64,000 bases of DNA, taken from the NCBI GenBank assembly GCA_002914805.1, contig JXTB01000023.1, positions 1,530,377 to 1,594,376 of the forward strand. The letters are read 5' to 3'. Shown here piece by piece: positions 11,201 through 23,240 of the stretch. Position numbers and translations under genes: made by a program. The stretch's first letter is position 1; each line of letters opens with the position of its first letter. Source of the stretch: Parasponia andersonii. Lineage: Eukaryota > Streptophyta > Magnoliopsida > Rosales > Cannabaceae. Under the pieces are notes generated by a model. That model made no database searches and was not told where the DNA came from. It saw nothing but the letters and a program-made list of their open reading frames with translations.

Positions 11201-14200
11201 TATGGTGTTCCTTTGGGTGGTAAGTCTGGTGGCTCTAATCATCATGGTTACTACGGGAATCCTGCATTTGGCACTGGCATTTCTTACCCTGGAAGTCCCG
11301 TTATTCCAAATTCTCCGGTTGGACCTGGTAGTCCAATGAGGCACAGTGAGCTTAATATGCATTTTCCTTCTGGGATGAGGAATTTGGCTGGGGGCGTAAT
11401 GGGATCCTGGCATCTGGATGCTGGGGGTAACTTGGATGAGGGCTTTGTGTCCTCACTGCTAGAGGAGTTTAAAAGTAATAAAGCCAAATCTTTTGAGCTT
11501 TCGGAAATTGCAGGGCATGTTGTTGAGTTCAGGTGGGTACTGTTTATGAGTCATTCTAATATAATCTTATGATACTATCCTAAAGATGGTTTCTGCCTTT
11601 GCATTTTATAAACAGTGCGGATCAGTATGGGAGTCGATTTATTCAACAAAAACTTGAAACAGCCACAGTAGAAGAGAAGAACATGGTTTATCAGGAAATC
11701 ACGCCCCAGGCTCTTGCTTTAATGACTGATGTGTTTGGTAATTATGTTATTCAGAAGGTACTTCTTTCTGCTCATTCCTGAATGCTTTGCTTTTCTGTTT
11801 GGTATGTTTATTTTACAAAAGTGGCAATTGGTGTTTCCATACAGTTTTTCGAGCATGGGCTTGCATCCCAGAGGAGGGAACTGGCCAACAAGCTTTTTGG
11901 TCATGTTTTGACATTGAGTCTTCAAATGTATGGTTGTCGGGTGATCCAAAAGGTACTACTAGTTTGATGGATGACAATATTTTTTTTTTATGTTGCATGG
12001 TAAACTGAAAGTTGGATCCTTCCTTCAAAACCGAGATTGTATTACAACAATCCTTGGACTATTTAACCAGTTAGCTGCAGTTTTTGTTCATTGCACTTTT
12101 ATCTGGTTAATCAAGAGTCTAACTTTAAGATACCTATATTGTGGTTCTGCCTAATATCCTTAAGGTACTGATCCGATTGAGATGGTGCTAAGTACTAATG
12201 AGGCCAAAATTGATGAGATCCTTGACTATTCTATGGTATGTTCATTTATATTTATATATGCCTTATGATGTTCAGGCAATAGAAGTTGTTGACCTGGACC
12301 AGAAGATCAAAATGGTTGAGGAGCTTGATGGTAATATCATGCGCTGTGTTCGTGATCAGAATGGGAACCATGTGATCCAGAAGTGTATTGAATGTGTTCC
12401 TGAAGATGCAATTCACTTCATTGTCTCAACCTTTTTTGATCAAGTGGTTACACTATCCACTCACCCATATGGATGTCGTGTGATACAGGTTTGTAAGTTT
12501 TTTCTACTACATTTTTAGTTTCCGACAATTCCTTTTATGGAGAAAGTAAATTACTGGTTTACACTGGTGGCTTAATTTGGCAGAGAGTACTAGAGCATTG
12601 CAAGGATCCAAAAACACAGAGTAAAGTTATGGATGAGATTTTAGGTGCTGTTAGCATGTTAGCTCAAGATCAGTATGGAAATTATGTTGTTCAGGTTCAG
12701 TATCTTTCCCTAGTAGTTGTGATAAGAGTGTTTATTTGCTCTGATAATCATGGGATGGTTTAAATTGTATTTTGATGTACTCTGTTGTTTGCAGGGATAA
12801 GAACTGTCTTGTTATTTGCAGTACAGGATTCCGTAGTGTTTAACGTTTGCTTAAATTTTTCTGCTATTACTGTTTTAACATTGTCCGACTCAACTGAGTG
12901 CTTCAAAATATTTTTGTTAGGCTTATTTGGGCTGTGTTCTTGACCTTAATCTAGAAGATAGAAAATATTTGTTTTTAAGTTTTGTTCTCTGATTTCATTG
13001 TTGGTTTTCTCTAATATGCCTTTTGGTAATTACCTGTTCTCTAATATGCTTCTTGTTATACCCTACATCTACTGTTAACAGCATGTGCTGGAACATGGAA
13101 AACCTCATGAGCGTTCAGCTATCATCAAGGAATTAGCTGGGAAAATAGTTATAATGAGTCAGCAAAAGTTTGCTTCCAACGTTGTAGAGAAGTGTTTAAC
13201 TTTTGGTGGCCCTTCCGAACGTGAGTTGCTAGTGAACGAAATGCTTGGTACCACTGATGAAAATGAGCCTCTTCAGGTTTGTCACATGTTTACGTGCTTC
13301 AAAATTTTGTTGGGTCTGTTCACCTTTTTTGTTAGCCTCTTTGGCATAACCATGTAGGAAACAAGGTCGAGTTATACAGAAGTAAAGGTATTTATTTTGA
13401 CCAGTTTGTGTCTAGGCACTTTATTCAAATTTTAGTGTATATAATTGGTCAATTTTGGAAGCATTTTAGTATCTTACCACAGTTTAATAGCCCTTTACAA
13501 TATAACTCTGCATGTATGGTGAGATTAGGTTTCGATGGGGTACCTTTCGCATGTGAAACCAACTCTGTAAAATGATATCATGGTAGGTTTGCTTATCGAA
13601 TCTGAATCAGTAACATCCTCAATGACAACAAATTATGGTTTTAGATTAGCGCCGTCTTAGTTTATTGTTTGAATTATTGCCTGCCTTTATTTGTGTACTT
13701 GACTGCCTTCATTGGTTTTTTGCCCGTCTTAATGTGTGTGCTTGACTGTCTGCTTGAATACAGGCGATGATGAAGGATCAGTTTGCCAACTACGTTGTAC
13801 AGAAGGTTTTAGAAACTTGTGATGACCAACAGCGCGAGCTGATCCTTTCGCGAATTAAAGTGCATTTGAATGCATTAAAGAAATACACGTATGGAAAGCA
13901 TATTGTTGCACGTGTAGAGAAACTTGTTGCTGCTGGGGGTACTCATCCTTCCCTCTAATATTTCCTGTGTGCAAATGTTTTTGTGTGTCGTCGAAAGTAA
14001 TTTACACTTTGTCCATTTGTGTAAGTATATCATTTTGTTTGATTTGTCTAGAGTCGACAAAATTCCAACGTCGCACACATCATCCTGAATACCTGCTTAT
14101 ATTATAGTGCCTAAAGATGTCATTTTTTGCCGACAACCTTGCGTATTGGTAGTTGCTGATTGTTTGTTCCTTACCAGCTTTTGTTATTATGTCCTGTTTA

Positions 14201-14531
14201 CCAATAAGAAGGAAGGTTGTCTTTCTATATGCTAATAGAAGGGATGGTTTAAATCTGTAGCATTTGACCTTTAGTTTCTTTTTCCATATACTAAGTTGTT
14301 TGGTCGTTCATGATTATGCTGATAGCAGGCTAAAATAAAATTTTTTCTTCTTATGAGAACTCCATTAGAACACTTTTCAGTCCCGTTTTCTCGTCTTGTT
14401 TTTGTTTTTTTTGTTCCCCTCGTACAAGAGCGCATGACATGAATGTTTATCTAGCTTCTTAACGGATTACCTAAATGCTTGCAGAAAGGAGAATCGCCGC
14501 TCAGTCTCCACACCCTACACAGGTGGCGTAG
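8257..14531 (+). CDS. Pumilio-family RNA-binding protein (APUM1-3-like)
   Basis: Sequence-specific mRNA-binding repressor that acts in the cytoplasm on 3' UTRs. Nine coding exons join in frame: 8257-8898, 9968-11532, 11616-11757, 11845-11952, 12276-12488, 12584-12694, 13082-13276, 13764-13938 and 14485-14531, giving 1065 residues. The N-terminal two thirds match the plant NABP region of Pumilio proteins and are rich in Ser, Gly and Asn. Eight PUF repeats start near residue 736. Base-reading residues visible in order are SR-Q (GSRFIQQ), NY-Q, CR-Q, NH-Q, CR-Q, NY-Q, SN-E and NY-Q. By the PUF code, read from repeat 8 to repeat 1, this predicts binding of UGUAUAUA. The C-terminus [18 protein letters not shown] is typical of the family and supports the last short exon. 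AATAAA at 14653-14658 lies 122 bp past the stop. The length agrees with other dicot homologues; which APUM number it matches is uncertain. Confidence 0.95.
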
Positions 14532-14652
14532 GAAAGAAAGTTGTTTGTACAGCTAACTGAGGCTAGTGTGAGATTTCGTCTCTTTCTCCCCGTAGTTACA
14601 GCAAAAAAAATGGCTCGGCCTGTCTTTCAAGACAGGTAATGAGCTAGTTGGA

Positions 14653-14658
14653 AATAAA
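14653..14658 (+). terminator. Likely poly(A) signal of the Pumilio gene
   Basis: Canonical AATAAA about 120 bp downstream of the stop codon, in an AT-rich 3' region. Cleavage position is not determined. Confidence 0.45.
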
Positions 14659-14989
14659 GAATTGTACTGAAAAAAATTGTACATTGTGTAGTTTAAAAAT
14701 TTTATACATAGAATGGAGCGAGGCTGTGGTTGGTTCAGATGTTGAGCACAACTGATACTCCCTGGCAGAGATAAGCGACTATACTACTAGTTCTTTTAAG
14801 GGTGTATAAAAAGAAGAAAAAAAAAAAGGAAAAGATGAGAGATAAGAAGACGTTGAGTAGTTTGTTACAGTAACGTGACTGTACAAAAATGTTGCTATGT
14901 GGAGAGCTGTTTATGTTTAGGTGAGGCCAGAGTTCTTCCTTTTCAGTGTATGCTTATTGACTTTTCCTTTTTATGAAAAATGGAAACAC

Positions 14990-16026
14990 AATTTTCTATC
15001 TGGGCTAAGTCTCATATTCGATGCTTTCATGTTTTTTAAGTTTATTATTATTATGTTAATTTGTTCATCTTTATATTATTTTCGGAGTAGAAACTAATAA
15101 TAATCCCTTAATGTAAGGTATATTTGAGACATCGGGATTTCCTTTATCCGAATTTATTTTTCCTTTTTTCCCCCATAGAAACGGTCATTATAATAAATTG
15201 AAGCTTTTGAAAAAAAAATTTCTAGAAGTTAGTGTGTACGATAGGTCAAATTTTCTTATTACAACTTGAGCAAAAAAAAGGTTAATTAATTGCAATATCA
15301 AGATATTTTTCGTTACTTGATCGTGGAATTGGACTAACGTAATGCTTTTGTTAACAATAGTCCTATTTTTTTTTTCTCCAAAGAGTAATGTTATGGGGCA
15401 CGTGTCAAATACTACAAAATGTGTCAACTTTTCACTAGATTCCTTATGATTATGATGCTTCTCTCTCTCCCTCTCTCTCCTCGTATCCATTCCATACTCT
15501 CTAGTATCCAGTACTCACTGGTCAACAAGATGGGGGTGAGAAAGCTTCTCTTCTCTTATAGATTGGTTCATGTTGGAAAATATGCACCCAAGAAGGTTTC
15601 TCACGAGTCCATTATGTTAAAAATTTATACAATTCCCAGCTCATAAAAATGAACGAAAAGTCTATACTCTCTCTTAAAGAGCGCCAAAACCTCATTGAGG
15701 GTGAGGCTAACAAGTGAAAATCGAAACCATGTCACACAAAGGAACCAACCCTTTATTATCGTAAACATATATTGCGTTCCTTTCATATTGGCAAGCTCAC
15801 TATTTTAGTCTAAATGCTACATCACGTGAAAACCAGATTGAAATCAATAAGCCAACAACGTAAGAAGAAATGTGACATTTCTTCCAAGGTTCTTAACTTT
15901 CGACTATACTCCAAAAGTGGATGAACAAAGATTTCGAAAACAGAAACAAACAACATATGAAAAAGCTTCAGTAACAGTTACAAACGGACTGAATAGCCTA
16001 CTTTGGACCATTTTCCATACTAGTCA
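14990..16026. other. Spacer between Pumilio and the plastid membrane protein gene
   Basis: AT-rich with CT-rich stretches; small open stretches on both strands are low complexity and match nothing I recognise. It probably contains the 3' UTR of the minus-strand gene at 16027. Confidence 0.5.
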
Positions 16027-16714
16027 TCATATCAAATCATTGTCTTCTTCGTCTTGTTCAAGTTTTTGGCCAAACCCCCTTGGACCAGCTCTTGCTTTCA
16101 CCTTCTTCTTCTTCCCATTCTTCTTGCTTTTAGCCGACTCTTCTTTCTCAAACTTCTCTCTCTCCCTCTTCTGCAAAAAATCCGTCACGCCAATGTAGAT
16201 AACCTGGAAAAGGAATACGAAACCAAACCCACCAAAGATCTACCACTTAGCTATCATTATCATCTTTCCAATGTCACAAAATTTAGCACAAAAAATCAAT
16301 CATGGTTTTCACTTTCAAGGCTACACAAAAGTCACTAAAAGCTTCACACTTTACCCCAATGGTGAGAATAGTTAGACCAACAAAGGCAACGAAGAGAAGA
16401 GCAGAAACGACGGTGGCAGAAGTATCGTCCCCTGTGGACACTATCTGCGCCTGAGAACTCTCAAGTGGGGTTGGGACGGCTTCTAATGGAGGAGCCTCAC
16501 CGGCTGTGGCGTGAATTCTCCAACTTGGGGTGTCCTGTTTTGTGATTTTGTGAAGTGGGTTGTGGAAGATTTTGGTGTTTTTGGATGAGAAAGTGGGTTT
16601 TGGGGAGAGAAATGAGAGAGATGGTTTATGGGGTTTAAGAAATAGACAGGGTTTTTGGTTGAGTATGGAGATGGAATCTGGTGGAGATAGAAAAGTTATG
16701 GATGGGGTAGCCAT
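16027..16714 (-). CDS. Small plastid-targeted single-pass membrane protein, unknown function
   Basis: Two exons, 16714-16355 and 16203-16027, join in frame (ATTGGG then GTAAAG donor; TTTTCCAG acceptor) to give 178 residues. Residues 1 to about 68 are rich in Ser, Pro and Lys with few acidic residues, like a chloroplast transit peptide. One hydrophobic helix spans about residues 100-125 across the exon junction. The tail is highly charged, with KREREKFEKEESAKSKK and GKKKKVKARAGPRGFGQ, ending acidic. I recognise the pattern of a conserved green-lineage thylakoid or envelope protein but cannot name the gene. The ATG at 16714 is the first in frame. Part of exon 1 has been duplicated upstream (17808-18165). 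A true function cannot be inferred from sequence. Confidence 0.85.
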
Positions 16715-17808
16715 GGCTCATCTGCTGCCACTTCTCTACTCTCTCTCTCTTCTCCGCTGCAGTGCAGTGCCAGAAGCAGGGGCCAGGGGAGCTGTGGTGA
16801 CTTGGGCCATTTGGATTTGAAAGGCCCAAAGGTTATTGACTTGGGGCGATTACAGTGAGTGGAGGAGAATGGTTTTGGGCTTTTTTTTTTGCTCTGAACC
16901 CAACTATAAAAGTGGGCTGAGCAGGAATGAGTTTGGACTATTAAAGCTGAAAAGGCCCGATTCGCCATAAAAGATAAGGACAAAGGCCACTCAAAAGATA
17001 AAAGCATGAGGAATAATCTGGTGGGGTCACCTACTTTTTATATAATATTCTGAAAATAATAACCTAAAATCTTATTTTGCTCCATCACTTTCAAAAAAAA
17101 CTTTAATTTGGTTACTGATTTACGCGGTATCCTATTTAGTTACTGAATCTTTGAATGTCACATTTCAATACTTAGCATTATATTTCTCACTCAATTTTGC
17201 TCTCCGTATCGTAATATTGCTCAATCTAAGACTAGGACTAAATTAAAAGTAAAAAATGAGACTTAAAAGATAACTATGGAATTTATATCTACAGGTTTAA
17301 TAAACTTTTTATGATTAAAAAAAAAGACTCGCTCATGAATGTTTTTAATATTGATCCTTATATCTAAATTTACTTAGATATCATATTTCCTAACAAATCT
17401 TAACATATATTTTTCTCCAATACACTTCAAATTATTTCTCTGTTTCCACTACCACTACATGTATTACCTCGCCATCATTGTCCATTCCGATCTTATTTTT
17501 GCGGTGCCTCTACTCGATTAGGGTTGAAAAATTTCGACCGCAGTCGAATTGGTACTACCACCTCTTCGGGCCGTTTCGATCGGTTTTTGACTAGCAACCA
17601 GATATTTTCGACTCTAATCTAAAATTTCAACGGTCGAGTCATCGTTTGACCGCAGTCGAACAATCTCAATCTCGGTCGAACATAGTCGGTCATTTTCTAG
17701 TATCGCCTATTTCACTTTTTGACTTTTTCAACTTATCGAAAACTTTTTATTATAATCGAGTTGAAGGTGATTTTGAAATTCTAAAATTTTCATTAAATGA
17801 AATGATAT
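16420..17808. repeat. Tandem duplication unit 1 (partial exon 1 plus upstream region)
   Basis: The stretch from mid exon 1 of the plastid membrane protein gene through its upstream flank reappears in the same orientation from 17809 onward. The exon part matches at 17809-18165. The distal part (about 16960-17801) matches 20838-20897 joined to 29938-30880. Shared landmarks are GGCCACTC, AATATTCTGAAAAT, TTGAATGTCACATTTC, a TCGACC-rich tract and TTAAATGAAA. Unit 2 is broken up by later insertions. Confidence 0.75.
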
Positions 17809-18165
17809 TACCAGAAGCACTGTCCCTTGTGGACACTATTTGTGCCTGAGAACTCTTAAGTAGGGTTAGGGTGGCTTCTAATGGAGGAGCCTCATTGGCT
17901 GTGGTGTGATTTCTTCAAATTGGGGTGTCCTGTTTTGTGAATTTGTGAAGTGGGTTGTGGCAAATTTTGGTGTTCTCGGATGAGAAAATGGGTTTTGGGG
18001 AGAGAAATGAGAGAGATGGTCTATGGGGTTTAAGAAATAAACAAGGTTTTTAGTTGAGTATAGAGATGAAATTTGGTGGAGAAGAAAATATATGGATGTG
18101 GAAGCCGTGGCACATCTACTATCACTTCTCTCTTCTCTGTCACTTCTCTACTGCAATGCAGTGCT
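17808..18165 (-). pseudogene. Partial copy of exon 1 of the plastid membrane protein gene
   Basis: Reads as a diverged copy of 16420-16767 in the same orientation. The start codon corresponds to ACG instead of ATG. The codon for Gln20 (CAA) has become TAA. There is no second exon nearby and homology stops within the region coding for residues near 99. A non-functional remnant of tandem duplication. Confidence 0.85.
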
Positions 18166-18838
18166 GACAAAATTTGTTTTATACGGGACATGATTTATTT
18201 TTATTTCTGTAAAAACTTTATACAATTTTTTTTTTCTATTCAGTAGCTTGAAGGAAATAAAAAAGAAGAAGAAGAAGATTAACGGGACTTTGTACCTGAG
18301 GACTTGACATCCCTTACAGTACTTTATGTTTTTTGTTTTTTTTTTTTCCGTTTTTTCCTCTTGTTTTCTTTTTCTTTTGTTGGAGGGTTAATGACATAAA
18401 AATATCTTGAACTTTAATTTTTTTACAAAGTATACCCTGATTTTTGAACATTTGTAAATTAGTATCCTTATTTTTAAATTTTTGTAAATTAATACCTTGA
18501 TTTTTGAATTTTATAAATTAATATCCTAAATTTATAACTCCTATAAATTAATATCTTGACTATTTTTTTGTTTAAAAATTTATACCATGGGCAAGTTAGA
18601 AGATGCAAATAACAATTTTTACATCTCATTCCAATTTTTTAGATTTTTTTTCTCGAATGAAAAGTTAAATAAACTACTTTTATTAGTGCTTAATAAGTTC
18701 TTATTGAATAAATGAGTGGTACAATATTCCTTTTATTATTAAAATCAGATTATAATATATTTGGTATCTATGAGATAGCAAAAAAATTGGGGTGCTACTT
18801 ATTATGTAATTATAAATATCCTATCATGATACCTTTGA

Positions 18839-19568
18839 TTAGAGATATTAAATAGGTTGGGCCATAAGGTCACGACACTGTATGAGGTATTGAATCATAC
18901 CGGGCTTTAGATTTTAGGCGTATTGAATCATACCGGGCTTTAGATTTTAGGCGTTATGGACTGACACGATATGACACGATACAATTTTAGCCACGAATAC
19001 GATACAAACACGATGCGATCCAAAAAGCATAAAAAACAAGATTCTGAATACTTTAAAATATATTTATTTTTATTTGTTATATTATTTATATCTGTAAATT
19101 TTATATGTCTTTTTAGTTTTTGCTTATTAATAAACTCTCTTTCTTTTAAAAATAATTTTGCATTAATGATTTTTAAGTGAATGTTTTCTTTTCAAATAAT
19201 TATGGGTATATAACATATTTTGATTATTATTTTAAATCAAATTATAATTATTAAATTAAATATTTTTAAAAAATTCATAAAATATTGACTGCCACAATAA
19301 TTTAATAAGTTGAGCAAAAAAGGGCACAAAGATACGCTAACACATTTGGCACACTACATTCAACACGATAAGGACCTAGCACAAGTATGAGTACAACATG
19401 AGATATGCCTGTGTCTGTGGGTCGTGTCGGGCCTAGAGTTTTGAAACTTGGGCCAACACGAGTACGATACAATGTTTTATTGGGTCATGCCAAGTACGAC
19501 ACGAGGCATGAGCGAGCTTACCTTTCATGGATCAGGCCGACACTGCACAATCCATTTGATATCTCTAA
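18839..19568. mobile_element. Candidate 730-bp non-autonomous TIR element
   Basis: Ends form an inverted repeat: the left end TTAGAGATATTAAATAGGTT resembles the reverse complement of the right end, TTAGAGATATCAAATGGATT; the outer 10 bp are perfect. CTTTG flanks both sides, with one extra A on the left, so the target duplication is unclear. Internally it has clusters of ACACGA and CGTGTCGGGCC words in opposite orientations, which recalls subterminal repeats of hAT-type elements. No transposase. The class is uncertain. Confidence 0.5.
18887..18952. repeat. Perfect 33-bp direct duplication
   Basis: Two adjacent identical 33-bp units starting GTATTGAATCATACCGGGC, inside the left part of the TIR element. 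Perfect identity suggests a recent event. Confidence 0.9.
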
Positions 19569-20260
19569 CTTTGGTATCCAAGAGATGAGAATATAATTTG
19601 GATGTTGCTTATTATACAAGCACAGGTATCCTATCATGGTACCTTTGGTATCTAAGAGGTGAAAAAAGAGTTGTTGTATTACTTATTGTGCAACTATAGG
19701 TATCCTATCATGATATTGTTGGCATTCGAGAGAGAATAAAATAATTAAGGTGATGCTTATTGTGGAAAATAAACCATAGGTATCTTAGTAGGATACCACC
19801 AAGATACTTATAGTATCATGAATTTGAACATTTGTATTACTCCCCCTCTCCTCCCTCCCCCAAAAAAAACATAAAGGTTACCATAGGTATGGTATTTGAG
19901 AATTTGGTTACTATATGTATCTTGGTAAGATATTACCAACATATTTATTACCAACATATTTATTGTATCAGAAATTTGAATGTTCGTATTGTCAACAAAA
20001 AAAAAAAGTTGCCATATATATGGCATTTGAGAATTTGGTCATTGGTATAGTGAAAAAATGAAAGAAAAAAAAACAACTTGACTATTTCATACCATAAGTA
20101 TCCTAGTAAAATACCAACAAGACACTTATAATATCTAAGATTTTGGCAATTTGTATTAAAGAAAAAAAAACTTATAGATTATTATAGGTATCCTTGTAGA
20201 ATATCACTAGGATATCATGAATTTGGGTATTTGTATTACAAAAAAAAAACAAATATAATA

Positions 20261-20837
20261 ATAATTAAAAAAGTATAAAAAAAACCTAGGGATTATCCTA
20301 ACAAGATTAGATTTCCAATATTTTGGTTTGGAGTTCAATATTATTTACTAAAAGATCAAAAAAAAAAAGGAAAAAGAAAAAAAGGGTTGGAATTCCACTA
20401 GATTTCAAAAACACAACATTTTATTTGCAGATCTTTAAAAATACCACATTTTGTTTACCATATTTTAAAATTACCATATTTATGTTATCGCTTTCAAAAC
20501 TACCACAAAGGAGAGAAAAGGATAAGAGAGAAAATAGAAAAAGAGAAAGTAATGAGAGAGAAATTAGAATAGAGAAAGTGACGAGAAATAATGTTATAAT
20601 ACAGTGTAATACAGACATTTTTTGTATTAGATAAAATTCGACGTATTGTATTAAATTTTAATGATGTATTAAAATAGTACAACTAAATATAATATTATTT
20701 TTAATCAATAAAATACATAGTCCTCATACAGTATACCAAATATGACATATAACACTACTAAAAAAATCATTTTTCAAAATACTCCTAAAAAAGTTTTTTT
20801 TAGTCAAAATATTACTATTTATGTCAATTTCTCCTTG
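20261..20837. other. Low-complexity spacer before the Tekay insertion
   Basis: AT-rich and GA-rich (AGAGAGAAA type) stretches with frequent stops. No gene, RNA or mobile element is recognisable. Confidence 0.5.
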
Positions 20838-20897
20838 ATTTGCCATAAAGGAGTAAGGATAAAGGCCACTCAGAAGATGAAGTATGCAGAATAGTCT

Positions 20898-21559
20898 TGT
20901 AAAAATCCGGATTTTGGGAGGGTAATTTGGAAAATTTACCAATTTTCTGGATATAAATTGTGGGGATTAAATTGCAAAAGTTTTGTGCAGATGGACTAAA
21001 TTACAATTTTTGGGGACTAGCTTGATAGAGATTTGAAATTTGGGGACTTATGTGTAATTTTTGAAAAATTGCACAGCCCTATAAGACAGAGCCACGTGCC
21101 TTGTCCTTTTCTTTTCTCTCTCTCTCTTCTCCCCCGACTTCTCTCTCTCTGTACGTTTCTCGGCCGCACCACCAGAGGAAGCCACGACTGTCGCTCCAGC
21201 CACCGTCCGCCTGTGCCACTGACCGGCGAAGGATCCCCGTGCTACGCCGAAGCTCTGCCGCCCCTCGCCAGCTGCCGCCGTCGTCTCATTCGCCAGAAAC
21301 CCTCTATCGAAGCTGTTGATGCCGTTTCGGTTTTTTCGTCACCGGCGATGATTCCGGCCACCATTCGACCTCCAACTAGTCCCGTTGGATTCGTCTCATC
21401 TCAAAGATCATCAAGATATATATATATCTCAACCCCATTTTGCCCGGATTAAAAGTTGTCATTTTTGGATATTTTGAGTTTAAGTTTGACTTTTTGATTC
21501 GGCCATTGGATTGTGTTTTTGTTGTCATTTTTGGATTGTACTCGGAAAATGGAGAAGTT

Positions 21560-21597
<38 letters not shown>

Positions 21598-23107
21598 CCT
21601 ATGTTTAGTGATCGGCACGGAAATCGAGATTAGACTATCGAGATTTTCCTCGTTTTGCGTGCCATCGGCCCGGTGTGGGCCCGGACGCGAATTGGACAAG
21701 TTATATGTCTAACTTAGCCATTTTGGATGCTAGGAATTCAGCAAAAAGAGCCGTTTGTAGAATTTAAGCTCCGGGAAGAAGTTAGTTTTTCGCAAGAAGA
21801 CGATTGAGGGCTTGGAATCGGTTCCCGACCTTCCGGGCGATCGTCAACGACACCTTGAGGATTCGATAGCGTGATATTGCTATTCGAGCGAGGTAGGGAC
21901 TCAATTATCTCTGTTTTATATCGTTTTTGAATAAAACTTATTTTCTACAACATATGAGAACAAATGTGATTTTTGGTTTCTAGAATATCTGTGATGGGAA
22001 TTGGTTGTATGAAATATATACTGTATTGCTTTGGAAATTTTCTGAGTGTAGGTTATTTTGGGTATATTAAAAATAGGACCGTTATGCTGCCCGTTTTTCT
22101 ATAGAAATCTAGTATGCTGATTTTACTAAAAAACCAGAGCATGATTATTTTTACACTTCAGTTCTGTATTGCACGTGTCAGAGGATTATACATGAGCACC
22201 GTGTTAGCATCGTGGGTATACAGTATGGCGCTGCGTGCCCCACCATCGGTGAAAGTCCGTAAACTCAGGCGGGGTTTTGTTCCTTCTGATTACCTCCCCA
22301 TTTGGCACGCGTAGGTAATTCGGTTGCCCCTCTAGGTTTGGTAGGCGACACCCAGATGTTCCCTCCGGGTATGGGCTTAGGTATCAGGCAGGCTATTAGG
22401 CATGCTTAGTGCCATTATCCTGAGTTTCCACAGATGAGAGGATGAGAGTTCATGGGTATGGGTTGATTTGTGTCATGTGCATATGAATTGAATGGTTTTG
22501 AATACACTGCTTTATATATATATATGGATTTCTGGTTTGGATTATATATATATGTATGTTTTAGACTAAACTAACCATGCAGGAATTCTCCATCACTAAA
22601 ATATTTTCGATCGAGGTTATTATTTTTCTTATTGGGCATTTTATGCTCACCCCTCTACCTTCTTTCTCAGGTGGTGTTCAGTGCGATCTCGGTGATCAAG
22701 AGGAGTAAGAGGTCATCTTGATTGTAGTTCGTCTTTTGGTAATGCTAGAAGTTTGTCGTCTTGGTGTTTGGATTGTTTGGGTTTTGTATTAGCATTGAAC
22801 CAAGATTACTATTTTCTATTTTGTCTGCGAACTTATGTATGCCATTCTAGTATTTGAATTTTATTGTGGATGATGGTGATGCTTGGGCTTTTATGTGACT
22901 TTATGATTTTTAATTATTATTCAGTCTATGTTTAATGGTATATACGAATTGTGGGAGTGGTTCACGGGATGTAATTCTGATTATTTTATTTAAATGGACC
23001 GTTTTTAATAAAAACTAGAACTTTTGATACTTTTCAAATAAATCAAGGAATTTCCCACTTTTATGAAATTCCCTTTCTGTCACTGGCCCTGGTTTTGGGT
23101 CGTGACG
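20898..23107 (+). repeat. 5' LTR of the Tekay element
   Basis: 2210 bp, starting TGTAAAAATCC and ending GTCGTGACG (the last base is probably a mutated A of TG...CA). It aligns throughout with 27735-29937. It has a CT-rich tract near 21115, a (TA)n run near 21562-21594 and a shorter one near 22514. Open stretches inside it are LTR shadows, not genes. Confidence 0.93.
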
Positions 23108-23115
23108 GAAATTTT

Positions 23116-23127
23116 TGGTATCAGAGC
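23116..23127 (+). promoter_or_regulatory. Primer-binding site (tRNA-iMet type)
   Basis: TGGTATCAGAGC, the standard initiator-Met complement used by plant LTR elements, 9 bases past the 5' LTR. Reverse transcription of minus-strand DNA would be primed here. Confidence 0.92.
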
Positions 23128-23240
23128 TTTGAGTTTAACAGCTCGGACGCATCACCATTAAACTAGATTGAAGTTGTTTTTATGACAAGCATGCATCATT
23201 ATCTCATAAATAGTTTGGCATATTGTTTCAGGCTTATAAC

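Larger units (their letters stand above)
18759..20260. repeat. Degenerate tandem array, unit about 75-110 bp, split by an insertion
   Basis: Recurring blocks of the pattern TTTGGTATCTAAGAGGTGA, then a TTATTGTGCAACTA-like stretch, then GGTATCCTATCATGATACC. One copy lies at 18759-18832, two more at about 19569-19718, and increasingly diverged ones run to about 20260. The 730-bp TIR element at 18839-19568 separates the first copy from the rest. No coding potential. Confidence 0.65.

Noticed and set aside
20893..20897. Perfect 5-bp target duplication for the Tekay element
   Set aside because: AGTCT is found on both sides only if the terminal A of the 3' LTR is counted as flank; reported as 4-5 bp instead.
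21033..21452. Open stretch of 139 codons (and its counterpart at 27871-28407)
   Set aside because: Lies wholly inside the Tekay LTRs, is low complexity (CT-rich) and differs between the two LTRs by frame-disrupting changes.
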